64,000 nucleotides of DNA, taken from Vibrio tapetis subsp. quintayensis (GTDB taxonomy: Bacteria > Pseudomonadota > Gammaproteobacteria > Enterobacterales > Vibrionaceae). Of the stretch, positions 7,890 to 16,486 are shown one piece after another. Where the stretch lies: NCBI RefSeq assembly GCF_030409945.1, contig NZ_JAUFQV010000028.1:186001-250000 (forward strand), read 5' to 3'. Below the pieces are notes generated by a model. The model made no database searches. It was not told the origin of the DNA and saw only the letters and a list, made by a program, of their open reading frames with translations. The position numbers and the translations under genes were made by a program. The stretch's first letter is position 1, and every line of letters begins with the position of its first letter.

Positions 7890-9566
7890 ATGCTTGCCAA
7901 TATTAAAAAGACAGCACTTGCAGCAGCAGTAATCGCAGCAGCTACTACCGTAGCACCTGTGGCATCTGCAGCAGAACGTAGTGAACTAACAATTGTACCT
8001 GACTTCTACCCTACAATGGTTCGCAACTTCAACCCATACCTAGCGACAAACCTACGTACAACAACGGATTTCGTTTACGAGCCACTTGTCATCTTTAATG
8101 AAATGCACGGTAATACGCCAGTTATGCGTCTAGCCGAAGATTTCCGCATGTCAGATGATCTGATGAGCGTGACCTTCGACATTCGCAAAGGCGTAAAGTG
8201 GTCTGATGGTGAAAAATTCACAGCGGACGATGTTGTTTTCTCATACCAACTGCTTAAAGATAAAACAGAGCTTGACCAACGTGGCATCAATAAGTGGGTT
8301 TCAAGTGTTGAACGTCTAAGTGAGTACCAAGTACGCTTCCGTCTTACTGAAGCAAACTCAAACGTACCATACGAAATTTCTTTGGTTCCAATCGTTGCTG
8401 AGCACGTATGGAAAGACGTTGAAAACCCGACATCATTTACCAATGAAAACCCGGTAGGTACTGGTCCATTTACTGAGATTGATACCTTCACACCTCAGCT
8501 ATACATCCAATGTCGTAACCCTAACTACTGGGACAACGACAACCTAGATGTAGACTGTCTTCGTGTACCACAAATTGCAAACAACGACCAATTACTGGGT
8601 AAAGTGGTTAACTCTGAATTGGATTGGACTTCATCGTTCATTCCAGACATTGACCGCACATACGCTGCAGCAAGTCCTAACCATCAGTACTGGTACCCGC
8701 CATCAGGCACTAACGCATTTGTAATGAACTTCAAAAATACAGATGCAGCGAAAAGTGAAGCACTAACAAACGTTGATTTCCGTCGTGCTTTCTCTATGGC
8801 TCTTGACCGTCAAACTATCATCGACATCGCTTTCTACGGTGGCGGTACAGTGAATGACTTCGCATCTGGCCTAGGCTACGCATTTGAAGCATGGTCTGAT
8901 GAGAAGACTCACAAGAAATACCAGAAATTCAACACGTATAACCTAGACGGCGCAAAAGCATTGCTTAAGAAAGCTGGCTTTGTTGATGTAAACGGTGACG
9001 GCTATGTTGACACTCCATCTGGCAAATCGTTTGAACTATCAATTCAATCTGTAAATGGTTGGACTGACTGGAACAACACAGTACAACTTGCGATTGAGCA
9101 ACTTGACGAAGCGGGTATCAAAGCAAAAGCTCGTACACCTGAGTTCGCGGTATACAACCAAGCGATGCTAGAAGGTAACTACGACGTTGCTTATACAAAC
9201 TACTTCCACGGTGCGGATCCACACCTTTACTGGAACAGTGCGTATAACTCAGCACTACAAGGCGGCGCGGGCATGCCTCGTTTCGCAATGCACTTCTTTA
9301 CTGATGAAAAACTAGATAGCCTACTAGATAGCTTCTACAAAACAGCAGATAAGAACGAGCAGCTAGAAATCGCTCATGGCATTCAACAAATCATCGCTTC
9401 TAACCAAGTAACGGTTCCTGTTCTATCTGGTGCTTACATGTACCAATACAACGAAGCGCGTTTCTCTGGTTGGTGGAATGAGAAGAATCCTAAGGGCCGT
9501 CCAAACATCTGGGCTGGTATCCCTGAGCGTCTACTTCACGTACTGGACCTAAAACCAGTTAAATAA
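7890..9566 (+). CDS. cbp: Periplasmic chito-oligosaccharide binding protein
   Basis: A 558-residue cluster C (SBP_bac_5/OppA-type) solute-binding protein. The signal peptide is clear: ML-ANIKK, a hydrophobic alanine-rich core, and cleavage after ASA at about residue 27. Family signatures include the VTFDIRKGVKWSDGEKFTADDVVFSY block at about 90-115 and repeated aromatic residues suited to stacking sugar rings. Its V. cholerae counterpart binds (GlcNAc)n and also keeps ChiS inactive when empty, so it is both transport component and repressor ligand. The start is ATG 7890 with AAGGA nine bases upstream. The adjoining permease and ATPase genes complete the importer; a GC-rich stem-loop just after its stop could raise its level over the permeases. 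Confidence 0.92.
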   Translation: MLANIKKTALAAAVIAAATTVAPVASAAERSELTIVPDFYPTMVRNFNPYLATNLRTTTDFVYEPLVIFNEMHGNTPVMRLAEDFRMSDDLMSVTFDIRKGVKWSDGEKFTADDVVFSYQLLKDKTELDQRGINKWVSSVERLSEYQVRFRLTEANSNVPYEISLVPIVAEHVWKDVENPTSFTNENPVGTGPFTEIDTFTPQLYIQCRNPNYWDNDNLDVDCLRVPQIANNDQLLGKVVNSELDWTSSFIPDIDRTYAAASPNHQYWYPPSGTNAFVMNFKNTDAAKSEALTNVDFRRAFSMALDRQTIIDIAFYGGGTVNDFASGLGYAFEAWSDEKTHKKYQKFNTYNLDGAKALLKKAGFVDVNGDGYVDTPSGKSFELSIQSVNGWTDWNNTVQLAIEQLDEAGIKAKARTPEFAVYNQAMLEGNYDVAYTNYFHGADPHLYWNSAYNSALQGGAGMPRFAMHFFTDEKLDSLLDSFYKTADKNEQLEIAHGIQQIIASNQVTVPVLSGAYMYQYNEARFSGWWNEKNPKGRPNIWAGIPERLLHVLDLKPVK

Positions 9567-9581
9567 GTAGCACAACCCTTT

Positions 9582-9605
9582 GCAGCGCGCGGTTCTGCGC
9601 GCTGC
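9582..9605 (+). terminator. GC-rich intercistronic stem-loop after cbp
   Basis: A 9-bp perfect stem (GCAGCGCGC at 9582-9590, GCGCGCTGC at 9597-9605) with a 6-base loop is followed by CTTTC. The tail is too poor in T for full termination; partial termination or protection of the upstream cbp mRNA end is likely. Confidence 0.65.
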
Positions 9606-9725
9606 CTTTCAAAACCTCCTATCGCTTGTCACGATATGGCGCTCGTCGTCAGGGGGTTACTCGTTCTAAAAGAACGTCCTGACTCCAGGATCAGGGAAAA
9701 AATCTGGGAGAGTAAGGTAAAAGTT

Positions 9726-10712
9726 ATGGGATATTTTTTAAGACGTTTGTCGTTCTACTTGATTGCGTTGCTGGTTGCAGCAACGATTAACTTCATTATT
9801 CCGCGAGCAATGCCAGGTGACCCAGTTACCATGATGTTCGCCAATGCGACCGCACAGGTTACTCCTGAACGAATCGCAGCAATGAAACAACTACTTGGTT
9901 TCGTTGACGGTCCACTTTGGATGCAATACCTGACTTACCTCAAAAGCATCGCTAGCTGGGAATTAGGTACGTCTATTAAATTTTACCCTCTGAGTGTAAA
10001 TGACCTTTTAGGTGGCGCATTCGGTTGGTCTCTTTTCTTAGCGGGCACAGCCGTTATTCTTTCGTTCTCTATTGGTTCTATTCTTGGCATTTTTGCTGCG
10101 TGGAAACGAGGTAGTAAGTTCGATACGTTTATCACTCCGGGCATGCTGATTGTTCAAGCGGTTCCGCAAGTGGTTATCGCCATGCTGGCCATGTTCATTT
10201 TTGCTATTGGTTTACAGTGGTTCCCAACCGGTTATGCCTACACCGCAGGTGTGACACCAGACTGGACTAGCTTAGCTTTCTATCAGAATGTCGCTTATCA
10301 CGCCATACTACCGCTGTTTTGTGCATCGGTCGTTCAAATCGGTGGCTTCCTAGTAAACATGCGTAACAACATGATCAACTTGTTAGCAGAAGATTACATC
10401 ACCATGGCGAAAGGCAAAGGCCTTAACGAAAACCGCATTGTTTTTAACTACGCAGCTCGAAATGCCCTGCTACCTAGTGTAACCGCATTGTCGATGTCTC
10501 TTGGTATGGCAATCGGTGGTCAACTTATCGTTGAAATCATCTTTAACTACCCTGGCCTAGGTTCTGTACTGCTTAACGCTATTCATGCTCGTGATTACCA
10601 AGTATTGCAAGGTCAGCTACTTATCATGACGCTATTCATGCTGTTCTTTAACTTAATGGCAGACATGTTGTATGTCGTGCTTGACCCTCGCCTACGTAAG
10701 GGAGGCAAATAA
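9726..10712 (+). CDS. Chito-oligosaccharide ABC transporter permease 1
   Basis: A 328-residue DppB/OppB-type inner-membrane permease. It has an N-terminal helix (YFLRRLSFYLIALLVAATINFIIPRAMPGDP), five further hydrophobic segments, and the cytoplasmic coupling-helix (EAA) motif around ITMAKGKGLNENRIVFNYAARNALLP. The frame is open to an ATG at 9636, but MGYFLRRL at 9726 is the usual OppB-type beginning and has AAGG upstream. It pairs with the next gene to form the membrane channel for (GlcNAc)2 import. The reading frame ends in GGAGG, which serves as ribosome site for the next gene. Confidence 0.9.
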   Translation: MGYFLRRLSFYLIALLVAATINFIIPRAMPGDPVTMMFANATAQVTPERIAAMKQLLGFVDGPLWMQYLTYLKSIASWELGTSIKFYPLSVNDLLGGAFGWSLFLAGTAVILSFSIGSILGIFAAWKRGSKFDTFITPGMLIVQAVPQVVIAMLAMFIFAIGLQWFPTGYAYTAGVTPDWTSLAFYQNVAYHAILPLFCASVVQIGGFLVNMRNNMINLLAEDYITMAKGKGLNENRIVFNYAARNALLPSVTALSMSLGMAIGGQLIVEIIFNYPGLGSVLLNAIHARDYQVLQGQLLIMTLFMLFFNLMADMLYVVLDPRLRKGGK

Positions 10713-10714
10713 TC

Positions 10715-11740
10715 ATGAAAGATATCTTTAAACTCATTCAAGGTAACCGAGTTGCACTTATCGGACTCGTCATACTCTCTACTTTCTTATTTGTCGCCAT
10801 TGCAGCACCACTAATCACAAAACATGCTCCAGATAAACGTACAGGTAAGCCACATGAATACCCATCGTTTGTTGTAACGGCTGCTCAAAACACGCCAGAT
10901 GGCTGGATTGCAGAAAACCTAGCAACAGATCGCCGCACATTACTTATGTCGAAAAAAGCCGACCACGTAATGGGTACTACTCGTATGGGCCGTGATGTTT
11001 GGTCTCAACTGGCATACGGTGCACGAGTATCTCTAGCCGTTGGTTTTGGTGCCGGTATTACCGTGTGTTTCTTAGCTACAGTCATTGGTATTTCAGCTGG
11101 TTACTTTGGTGGACGTGTCGATGATGTATTAACCGCAATGATGAACATCATGCTGGTTATTCCACAGTATCCATTACTGTTTGTACTCGCCGCATTTATC
11201 GGAGAGGCAGGCCCGTTAACCATTGCCATCATCATAGGGTGTACGTCCTGGGCTTGGGGAGCCAGGGTAATACGTTCACAAACCTTATCTTTACGTGAAA
11301 AAGAGTTTGTTAAAGCGGCTGAAGTTCTTGGTGAGTCCGCATGGCGCATCATCTTTGTAGAGATTCTTCCTAACCTAATCCCTATTGTCGGCGCGAGCTT
11401 CATTGGCTCTGTAATGTACGCCATCATGATGGAAGCAACGATCTCGTTCTTAGGCCTTGGTGACCCAAGCACCATCAGTTGGGGCATCATGCTCTACAAC
11501 GTTCAAACGTCATCTTCAATGCTGATTGGCGCTTGGTGGGAGCTCATTGGTCCTTGTTTAGCTTTGACTTTCCTTGTAACAGGTTTGGCATTATTGAACT
11601 TTGCTGTCGATGAGATTGCTAACCCACAATTACGTTCTCACAAAGGCATGAAACGCTGGAAAAAATTGGCTGCTCAAGAAAAATCAGAGCGTACACCAGA
11701 GTTACCACCACAAAATGCACTTTGGAGCGGAGATAAATAA
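10715..11740 (+). CDS. Chito-oligosaccharide ABC transporter permease 2
   Basis: A 341-residue DppC/OppC-type permease. It shows the N-terminal OppC_N helix (about 13-35), a periplasmic loop with GTTRMGRDVWSQLAYGARVSL, and the EAA coupling loop near VKAAEVLGESAWRIIFVEILPN. Its start is two bases after the stop of the first permease, so translation is coupled. The C-terminus is a charged tail rich in Lys and Glu. Confidence 0.9.
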   Translation: MKDIFKLIQGNRVALIGLVILSTFLFVAIAAPLITKHAPDKRTGKPHEYPSFVVTAAQNTPDGWIAENLATDRRTLLMSKKADHVMGTTRMGRDVWSQLAYGARVSLAVGFGAGITVCFLATVIGISAGYFGGRVDDVLTAMMNIMLVIPQYPLLFVLAAFIGEAGPLTIAIIIGCTSWAWGARVIRSQTLSLREKEFVKAAEVLGESAWRIIFVEILPNLIPIVGASFIGSVMYAIMMEATISFLGLGDPSTISWGIMLYNVQTSSSMLIGAWWELIGPCLALTFLVTGLALLNFAVDEIANPQLRSHKGMKRWKKLAAQEKSERTPELPPQNALWSGDK

Positions 11741-11742
11741 TT

Positions 11743-12726
11743 ATGACTGAACCACTAATTTCTGTCCGCAACCTTTGCGTTGACTACATAACAGACGCTG
11801 GCGATGTTCGCGCTTGTAATAACGTGAGCTTTGACATCGCTCCAGGAGAAGTACTTGGCCTAGCTGGTGAATCTGGCTGCGGTAAATCAACCGTCGCATT
11901 CTCTCTTATGCGTCTGCACAAGCCGCCTGCTTTTATCACAGGTGGAGAGGTTATTTTCAACGGTGAAAATATCTTGGATTACAGCGACGAACGTATGCAA
12001 TCGTTCCGTTGGAGCCAAATGTCCATGGTATTCCAAAGTGCGATGAATGCGCTTAACCCTGTTCTCACTATGGAAGACCAATTTTGTGATGTGATTATGC
12101 ATCACACAAATATGACTCGTGAACAAGCGGTTCGCCGTGCTGAGGGGCTTCTGGAGATTGTAGATATCCACCCAGGACGTTTGCAAGATTATCCTCACCA
12201 GTTTTCTGGTGGTATGCGTCAACGTTTAGTTATCGCTATTGCGCTCGCGCTTAATCCAAAAATGATCATTATGGATGAGCCGACAACAGCGCTAGACGTA
12301 GTAGTACAGCGAGAGATTTTACAAAAAATTTACGCCCTCAAAGAAGAGTTTGGTTTCGCAATATTGTTCATCACCCATGACTTGTCTTTGATGGTCGAGT
12401 TTTCTGACCGAATCGGCATCATGTACTCAGGTGAATTAATCGAAGTTGCTCCGTCTAAAGAAATTTTAACGAGCCCATACCACCCGTACACCAAAGGGCT
12501 GGGAAGTTCTTTCCCGCCACTGATTGGTCCGAAAACCAAGCTAACGGGCATACCTGGCAACCCACTAAATTTGCTAGATATCCCACAAGGGTGTCGTTTC
12601 CAAGCTCGTTGTGAACGTGCTCATGAAGCGTGTACGAAAGTTCCTACGGTGTTGCGTCAAATTGAGCATAACCGTTTCTCCAACTGCCATCTATATGGTG
12701 AGCAACTCGCTCAGACGGAATCTTAA
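11743..12726 (+). CDS. Chito-oligosaccharide ABC transporter ATPase 1 (OppD-type)
   Basis: A 327-residue ATP-binding subunit. Walker A is GESGCGKST, the signature is SGGMRQR, Walker B is MIIMDEPTTALD, and the H-loop is in FITHDLSL. The C-terminal OppD extension carries the cysteine cluster (CRFQARCERAHEAC and a later Cys) typical of Opp/Dpp ATPases, where an iron-sulfur cluster has been reported in some members. It starts two bases after the preceding stop. It works as a heterodimer with the next ATPase. Confidence 0.9.
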   Translation: MTEPLISVRNLCVDYITDAGDVRACNNVSFDIAPGEVLGLAGESGCGKSTVAFSLMRLHKPPAFITGGEVIFNGENILDYSDERMQSFRWSQMSMVFQSAMNALNPVLTMEDQFCDVIMHHTNMTREQAVRRAEGLLEIVDIHPGRLQDYPHQFSGGMRQRLVIAIALALNPKMIIMDEPTTALDVVVQREILQKIYALKEEFGFAILFITHDLSLMVEFSDRIGIMYSGELIEVAPSKEILTSPYHPYTKGLGSSFPPLIGPKTKLTGIPGNPLNLLDIPQGCRFQARCERAHEACTKVPTVLRQIEHNRFSNCHLYGEQLAQTES

Positions 12727-12768
12727 TCGTCCATTGGTGTAAGAAGTAAAGAGTTTCTGGAGTCAACT

Positions 12769-13764
12769 ATGAGCAATGAATACGGTAAGTTACTAGTAGA
12801 AGGCAAAAATCTGGTTAAAGATTTCCCTATCAGCAGTAATGCGCTACAGCAACCAATGATGCGTGCTATCAACGACGTGTCATTCAAAATGTATAAAAGT
12901 CGCGGCCTAGCCGTGGTTGGTGAGTCTGGTTCAGGCAAATCTACTACCGCTAAGATGATCGCAAAGATGTACGCACCAACCGATGGCATCATCGAATACA
13001 AAGGCCGTGATATCCAAGATATCTCAAGCCGTAAAGATGTGATGCACTACCGTGAAGGCGTGCAAATGGTATGGCAGGACCCGTTTGGTTCACTAAACCC
13101 AACCCATAATATTTTCCACCATATTGCTCGTCCGTTACTGATCCACAAGAAAGTAACGCCGGGTAATAAAAAAGAACTAGAAGATCGTGTTCATCACTTA
13201 TTGGAACAAGTTGGTCTAATTCCAGCAAAGGAAACGGCGGATAAATTCCCGCATCAACTTTCAGGTGGTCAACGTCAACGAGTCAATTTGGCACGTAATA
13301 TCGCTGTAGGTGCTGAAGTCGTATTGGCAGATGAACCAACGTCCATGTTGGATGTGTCTATACGTGCTGGCGTACTTAACCTAATGGAAGAAATGAAGTT
13401 TGAGAAAGAAATGTCTCTGCTTTATATCACCCATGACATCGCCACTGCTCGTTACATTGCTGAAGATATCTCAGTGATGTATGTAGGTCATATGGTTGAG
13501 TGGGGCGATACCGATGAAGTTATTGCTAATCCTCAGCACCCATATACACGCTTATTGGTTTCAGCCGTTCCAGATCCTAGTAAATCTATTCATACCAAGC
13601 TTGAGGGTAATAAAGGTGAAATTCCACTATGGACACCAGTGTCCGTAGGCTGTCCATTTAGCGGTCGATGCACACACGCAACCGCTAAGTGTTCAGAACA
13701 ACTACCTGGTGTCACTAAGCTTTCAGATAACCACTTTGTTCGTTGTTATCTGTACGAGAGCTAA
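12769..13764 (+). CDS. Chito-oligosaccharide ABC transporter ATPase 2 (OppF-type)
   Basis: A 331-residue ATP-binding subunit. Walker A is GESGSGKST, the signature SGGQRQR, Walker B VVLADEPTSMLD, and the H-loop LYITHDIA. The C-terminal oligopeptide-transporter extension has CPFSGRCTHATAKC. A GGAG lies upstream of the ATG, and the 42-base gap from the first ATPase has no terminator. It completes the heterodimeric motor of the importer. Confidence 0.9.
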   Translation: MSNEYGKLLVEGKNLVKDFPISSNALQQPMMRAINDVSFKMYKSRGLAVVGESGSGKSTTAKMIAKMYAPTDGIIEYKGRDIQDISSRKDVMHYREGVQMVWQDPFGSLNPTHNIFHHIARPLLIHKKVTPGNKKELEDRVHHLLEQVGLIPAKETADKFPHQLSGGQRQRVNLARNIAVGAEVVLADEPTSMLDVSIRAGVLNLMEEMKFEKEMSLLYITHDIATARYIAEDISVMYVGHMVEWGDTDEVIANPQHPYTRLLVSAVPDPSKSIHTKLEGNKGEIPLWTPVSVGCPFSGRCTHATAKCSEQLPGVTKLSDNHFVRCYLYES

Positions 13765-13863
13765 TCACCTTAACGTGAATGCTCACAAAAGCTAATTACC
13801 CACGTTCAACACATTATCAGAGGGCGTAACTTCCCTCTTTACTTGTAATACCTGGAGACCTTG

Positions 13864-15591
13864 ATGCAACTGTTTACGAACCAAATTGGTTATGAAGTAA
13901 TAGGCTCAAAACAAGCCGTATTATTACTCGACAGCGATATAGCTTCAGCCTTAACGGCCGAACTAGTGTGTTCAGATACTTTGAAAGCGGTGCAAGAACT
14001 TCATGTTCAACAGCCAAGTAAAGTATCTAACTGGCATCAGGGTCTGTTTAGCGTTATCGACTTTTCTCAAGTAGAGCAAGCCGGACGCTACTTCATTCGC
14101 GTGGGAGAGACTTGCTCTCATTCATTCGAAATTGGTGACGGAATACTAATGCAACGAACCTTTTCTGATTTGTTGCACTACTTTAAATCACAACGATGCG
14201 GCGGCATTTTCGACCAACAGGACGGGGCTATTCCACTGCTCGGCACCGACCAAACCGCGGATGTTGGGGGGGGTTGGTATGACGCCTCTGGTGATGTCAG
14301 TAAATATTTGAGTCACCTCTCTTATAGCAACTTTTTAAACCCTCAACAGACCCCTATGGTCGTATGGAACATGTTAAAAGGCTTAGCGGTTTTGGAGGAT
14401 TGCTCTGACTTTTCAGCATTTTCACGAGTAAGATTGAGTGAAGAAGCCCTATTTGGTGCTGACTTCCTCGTCCGTATGCAACACTCGGAGGGTTACTTTT
14501 ATTTAACGGTCTTTGACAAATGGAGCAAGGACGTAAAACAACGGGAGATATGTGCCTACGAAACTCAAGATGGTCACAAAACAGCCGATTATCAGGCTGG
14601 ATTCCGCCAAGGTGGAGGAGTAAGTATCGCAGCATTAGCTGCCGCTGCTCGCCTTGATACCCATGGCGAATATGACCAACAGCAATACCTTGAGGCCGCG
14701 ACACGTGGTTATTGGCACCTAAAAGAAAACAACACTCAATATCTCGATGATGGTATCGAAAACATCATTGATGACTATTGTGCACTGCTGGCGGCTGTAG
14801 AGCTTTACCGCACAACCAAAGACAGCCGTTACTTAACTGAAAGCCGCTTTTGGGCAGACAAACTTGCCTCTCGTCAACATTGTGACGACGCTTTCAATCA
14901 CTACTGGTCGGCAAACCAAGATGGCAGCAGACCCTATTTCCACGCAGCTGAAGCTGGGCTTCCAGTAATCGCCTTGTGTGAATACCTATCAATCGAGTCC
15001 AATGCTCAGAACTTTACACGTATTCAAACCGTTGTATCCAATGCCATTGAGTTTGAATTAAACATTAGCTCAACCGTACCGAACCCCTTTGGCTACCCAC
15101 GCCAATACGTGAAATCCGTGACAGGTCAAAAACGTGATGCCTTTTTTGTCGCACACGAAAATGAATCCGGCTACTGGTGGCAAGGTGAAAACGCACGCCT
15201 AGGCTCTCTTGCGAGCATGGCGTTTAGCGCTCTCCCATACCTTGATAACTCTAAGCATTCCGCAGTAAATGAATACGCTCAACAGTGTTTAAACTGGATT
15301 GTTGGGCTAAACCCTTACGACATGTGCATGCTCGATGGTCATGGGCATAACAACCCAGATTACTTGCCTCAGCTTGGCTTCTTCAATGCCAAAGGTGGCG
15401 TCTGTAATGGCATAACTGGCGGATTTGACGACGAAAATGACATTGCTTTTAACCCACCAAAACAAAAAGACGACATGTTGCAAAACTGGCGTTGGGGGGA
15501 GCAATGGATCCCACACGGTGCTTGGTTATTGCTCGCTGTGATGACTCAATTTCATTCTAACGAGACCACAAAGGAAAATTGTAATGGTTAA
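13864..15591 (+). CDS. GH9 family cytoplasmic exo-beta-glucosaminidase-like enzyme
   Basis: A 575-residue glycoside hydrolase of family 9 without signal peptide, so it acts in the cytoplasm on imported disaccharide. An N-terminal Ig-like CelD_N domain (about 1-85) precedes an alpha/alpha barrel. Active-site blocks are DVGGGWYDASGD (residues 133-144), ENESGYWWQGENARLG and the C-terminal DDENDIAFNPP. Cellulase-type GH9 enzymes show GGWYDAGD; the extra Ser is shared with enzymes characterised as exo-glucosaminidases in Vibrio/Photobacterium, earlier called beta-glucosidase, so it probably cleaves GlcN from deacetylated oligomers. The ATG at 13864 has GGAG six bases upstream; a TTG directly before it is less likely. 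A run of eight G lies inside the active-site motif. It overlaps gspK by eight bases. Confidence 0.85.
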   Translation: MQLFTNQIGYEVIGSKQAVLLLDSDIASALTAELVCSDTLKAVQELHVQQPSKVSNWHQGLFSVIDFSQVEQAGRYFIRVGETCSHSFEIGDGILMQRTFSDLLHYFKSQRCGGIFDQQDGAIPLLGTDQTADVGGGWYDASGDVSKYLSHLSYSNFLNPQQTPMVVWNMLKGLAVLEDCSDFSAFSRVRLSEEALFGADFLVRMQHSEGYFYLTVFDKWSKDVKQREICAYETQDGHKTADYQAGFRQGGGVSIAALAAAARLDTHGEYDQQQYLEAATRGYWHLKENNTQYLDDGIENIIDDYCALLAAVELYRTTKDSRYLTESRFWADKLASRQHCDDAFNHYWSANQDGSRPYFHAAEAGLPVIALCEYLSIESNAQNFTRIQTVVSNAIEFELNISSTVPNPFGYPRQYVKSVTGQKRDAFFVAHENESGYWWQGENARLGSLASMAFSALPYLDNSKHSAVNEYAQQCLNWIVGLNPYDMCMLDGHGHNNPDYLPQLGFFNAKGGVCNGITGGFDDENDIAFNPPKQKDDMLQNWRWGEQWIPHGAWLLLAVMTQFHSNETTKENCNG

Positions 15592-16486
15592 GTATTTCGT
15601 TGGTATTGATGGCGGAGGCACATCGTGTCGCGCACGAATTAAAGATACTCAAGGCAACATCATCGGTGAAGCTAAAAGTGGCAGCGCAAACATTCTATTG
15701 GGTGTATCCGTAGCAATGCAATCCATCGTTTCTGCCATCACTCAAGCTGCCAAACAAGGCGGATTAGGCGAAAATGACTTTCAATACATGCACCTTGGAC
15801 TCGCACTGGCTGGCGCAGAACAAAAATCGGCTTGGCATGCATTCATGGCACTAGAGCACCCATTTGCCAGCATGACACTCAACACTGACGCTTACGGCGC
15901 TTGTCTAGGCGCACATGATGGTGAAGATGGTGCAATAATGATTGCTGGCACTGGATCTTGTGGCATTTTATTGCTCAATGGCGAGCAACATGTTGTTGGC
16001 GGTCGAGAGTTCCCAATCTCTGATCAAGGTGGCGGTGCCATCATGGGACTTCATTTAATCCAACAAGTTTTGCTCGCTCAAGATGGCATTAAACCTAACA
16101 CTAAATTAGCGCAATTCGTCATGGCACATTTTTCAAATGATGTGGATGAAATTGTTGCTTGGTCTAAAACAGCCAAGCCACGTGATTACGGGCATTTTTG
16201 TCCACAGGTGTTTGAATACGCTCTTGAGGGTGACACCTTAGCCGTTGAATTAATGACACAAACGGCCGCTGATATCGAGATGTATCTCGTTGCACTAAAC
16301 CAGCGTGGTGCGAACAGAATCGCACTTATGGGAAGCATAGGCGAACGCATTTCCAAATGGCTTTCACCTTTAGCACAGCAATGGTTAGTTCAACCAAGTT
16401 CTGATGCGATAGAAGGTGGCATCATGATGGCAGGTAGCTCGGAACATAATTTATTCCCACTTGACGTGCCGGAGGTAACCCTATGA
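15584..16486 (+). CDS. gspK: Glucosamine-specific kinase (BadF/BcrA ATPase family)
   Basis: A 300-residue ASKHA-fold sugar kinase. It has the phosphate-1 motif GIDGGGTSCRA at the N-terminus, adenosine/phosphate motifs around IAGTGSCGILL and EGGIMMAG, and a conserved DQGGGA. The V. cholerae orthologue at this operon position phosphorylates glucosamine specifically, so it feeds GlcN released by the GH9 enzyme into GlcN-6-P. Its ATG lies inside the end of the GH9 gene (8-base overlap) and its own stop overlaps the next start as ATGA, so the three genes are translationally coupled. The symbol is shared with an unrelated type II secretion gene. Confidence 0.85.
   Translation: MVKYFVGIDGGGTSCRARIKDTQGNIIGEAKSGSANILLGVSVAMQSIVSAITQAAKQGGLGENDFQYMHLGLALAGAEQKSAWHAFMALEHPFASMTLNTDAYGACLGAHDGEDGAIMIAGTGSCGILLLNGEQHVVGGREFPISDQGGGAIMGLHLIQQVLLAQDGIKPNTKLAQFVMAHFSNDVDEIVAWSKTAKPRDYGHFCPQVFEYALEGDTLAVELMTQTAADIEMYLVALNQRGANRIALMGSIGERISKWLSPLAQQWLVQPSSDAIEGGIMMAGSSEHNLFPLDVPEVTL

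Noticed and set aside
7750..7932. GTG-started 60-codon frame overlapping the cbp start, and the opposing 66-codon frame at 7700-7900
   Set aside because: No ribosome site, no recognisable motif, and the frame runs into the cbp signal peptide in another frame. The DNA is better explained as the leader of the operon.
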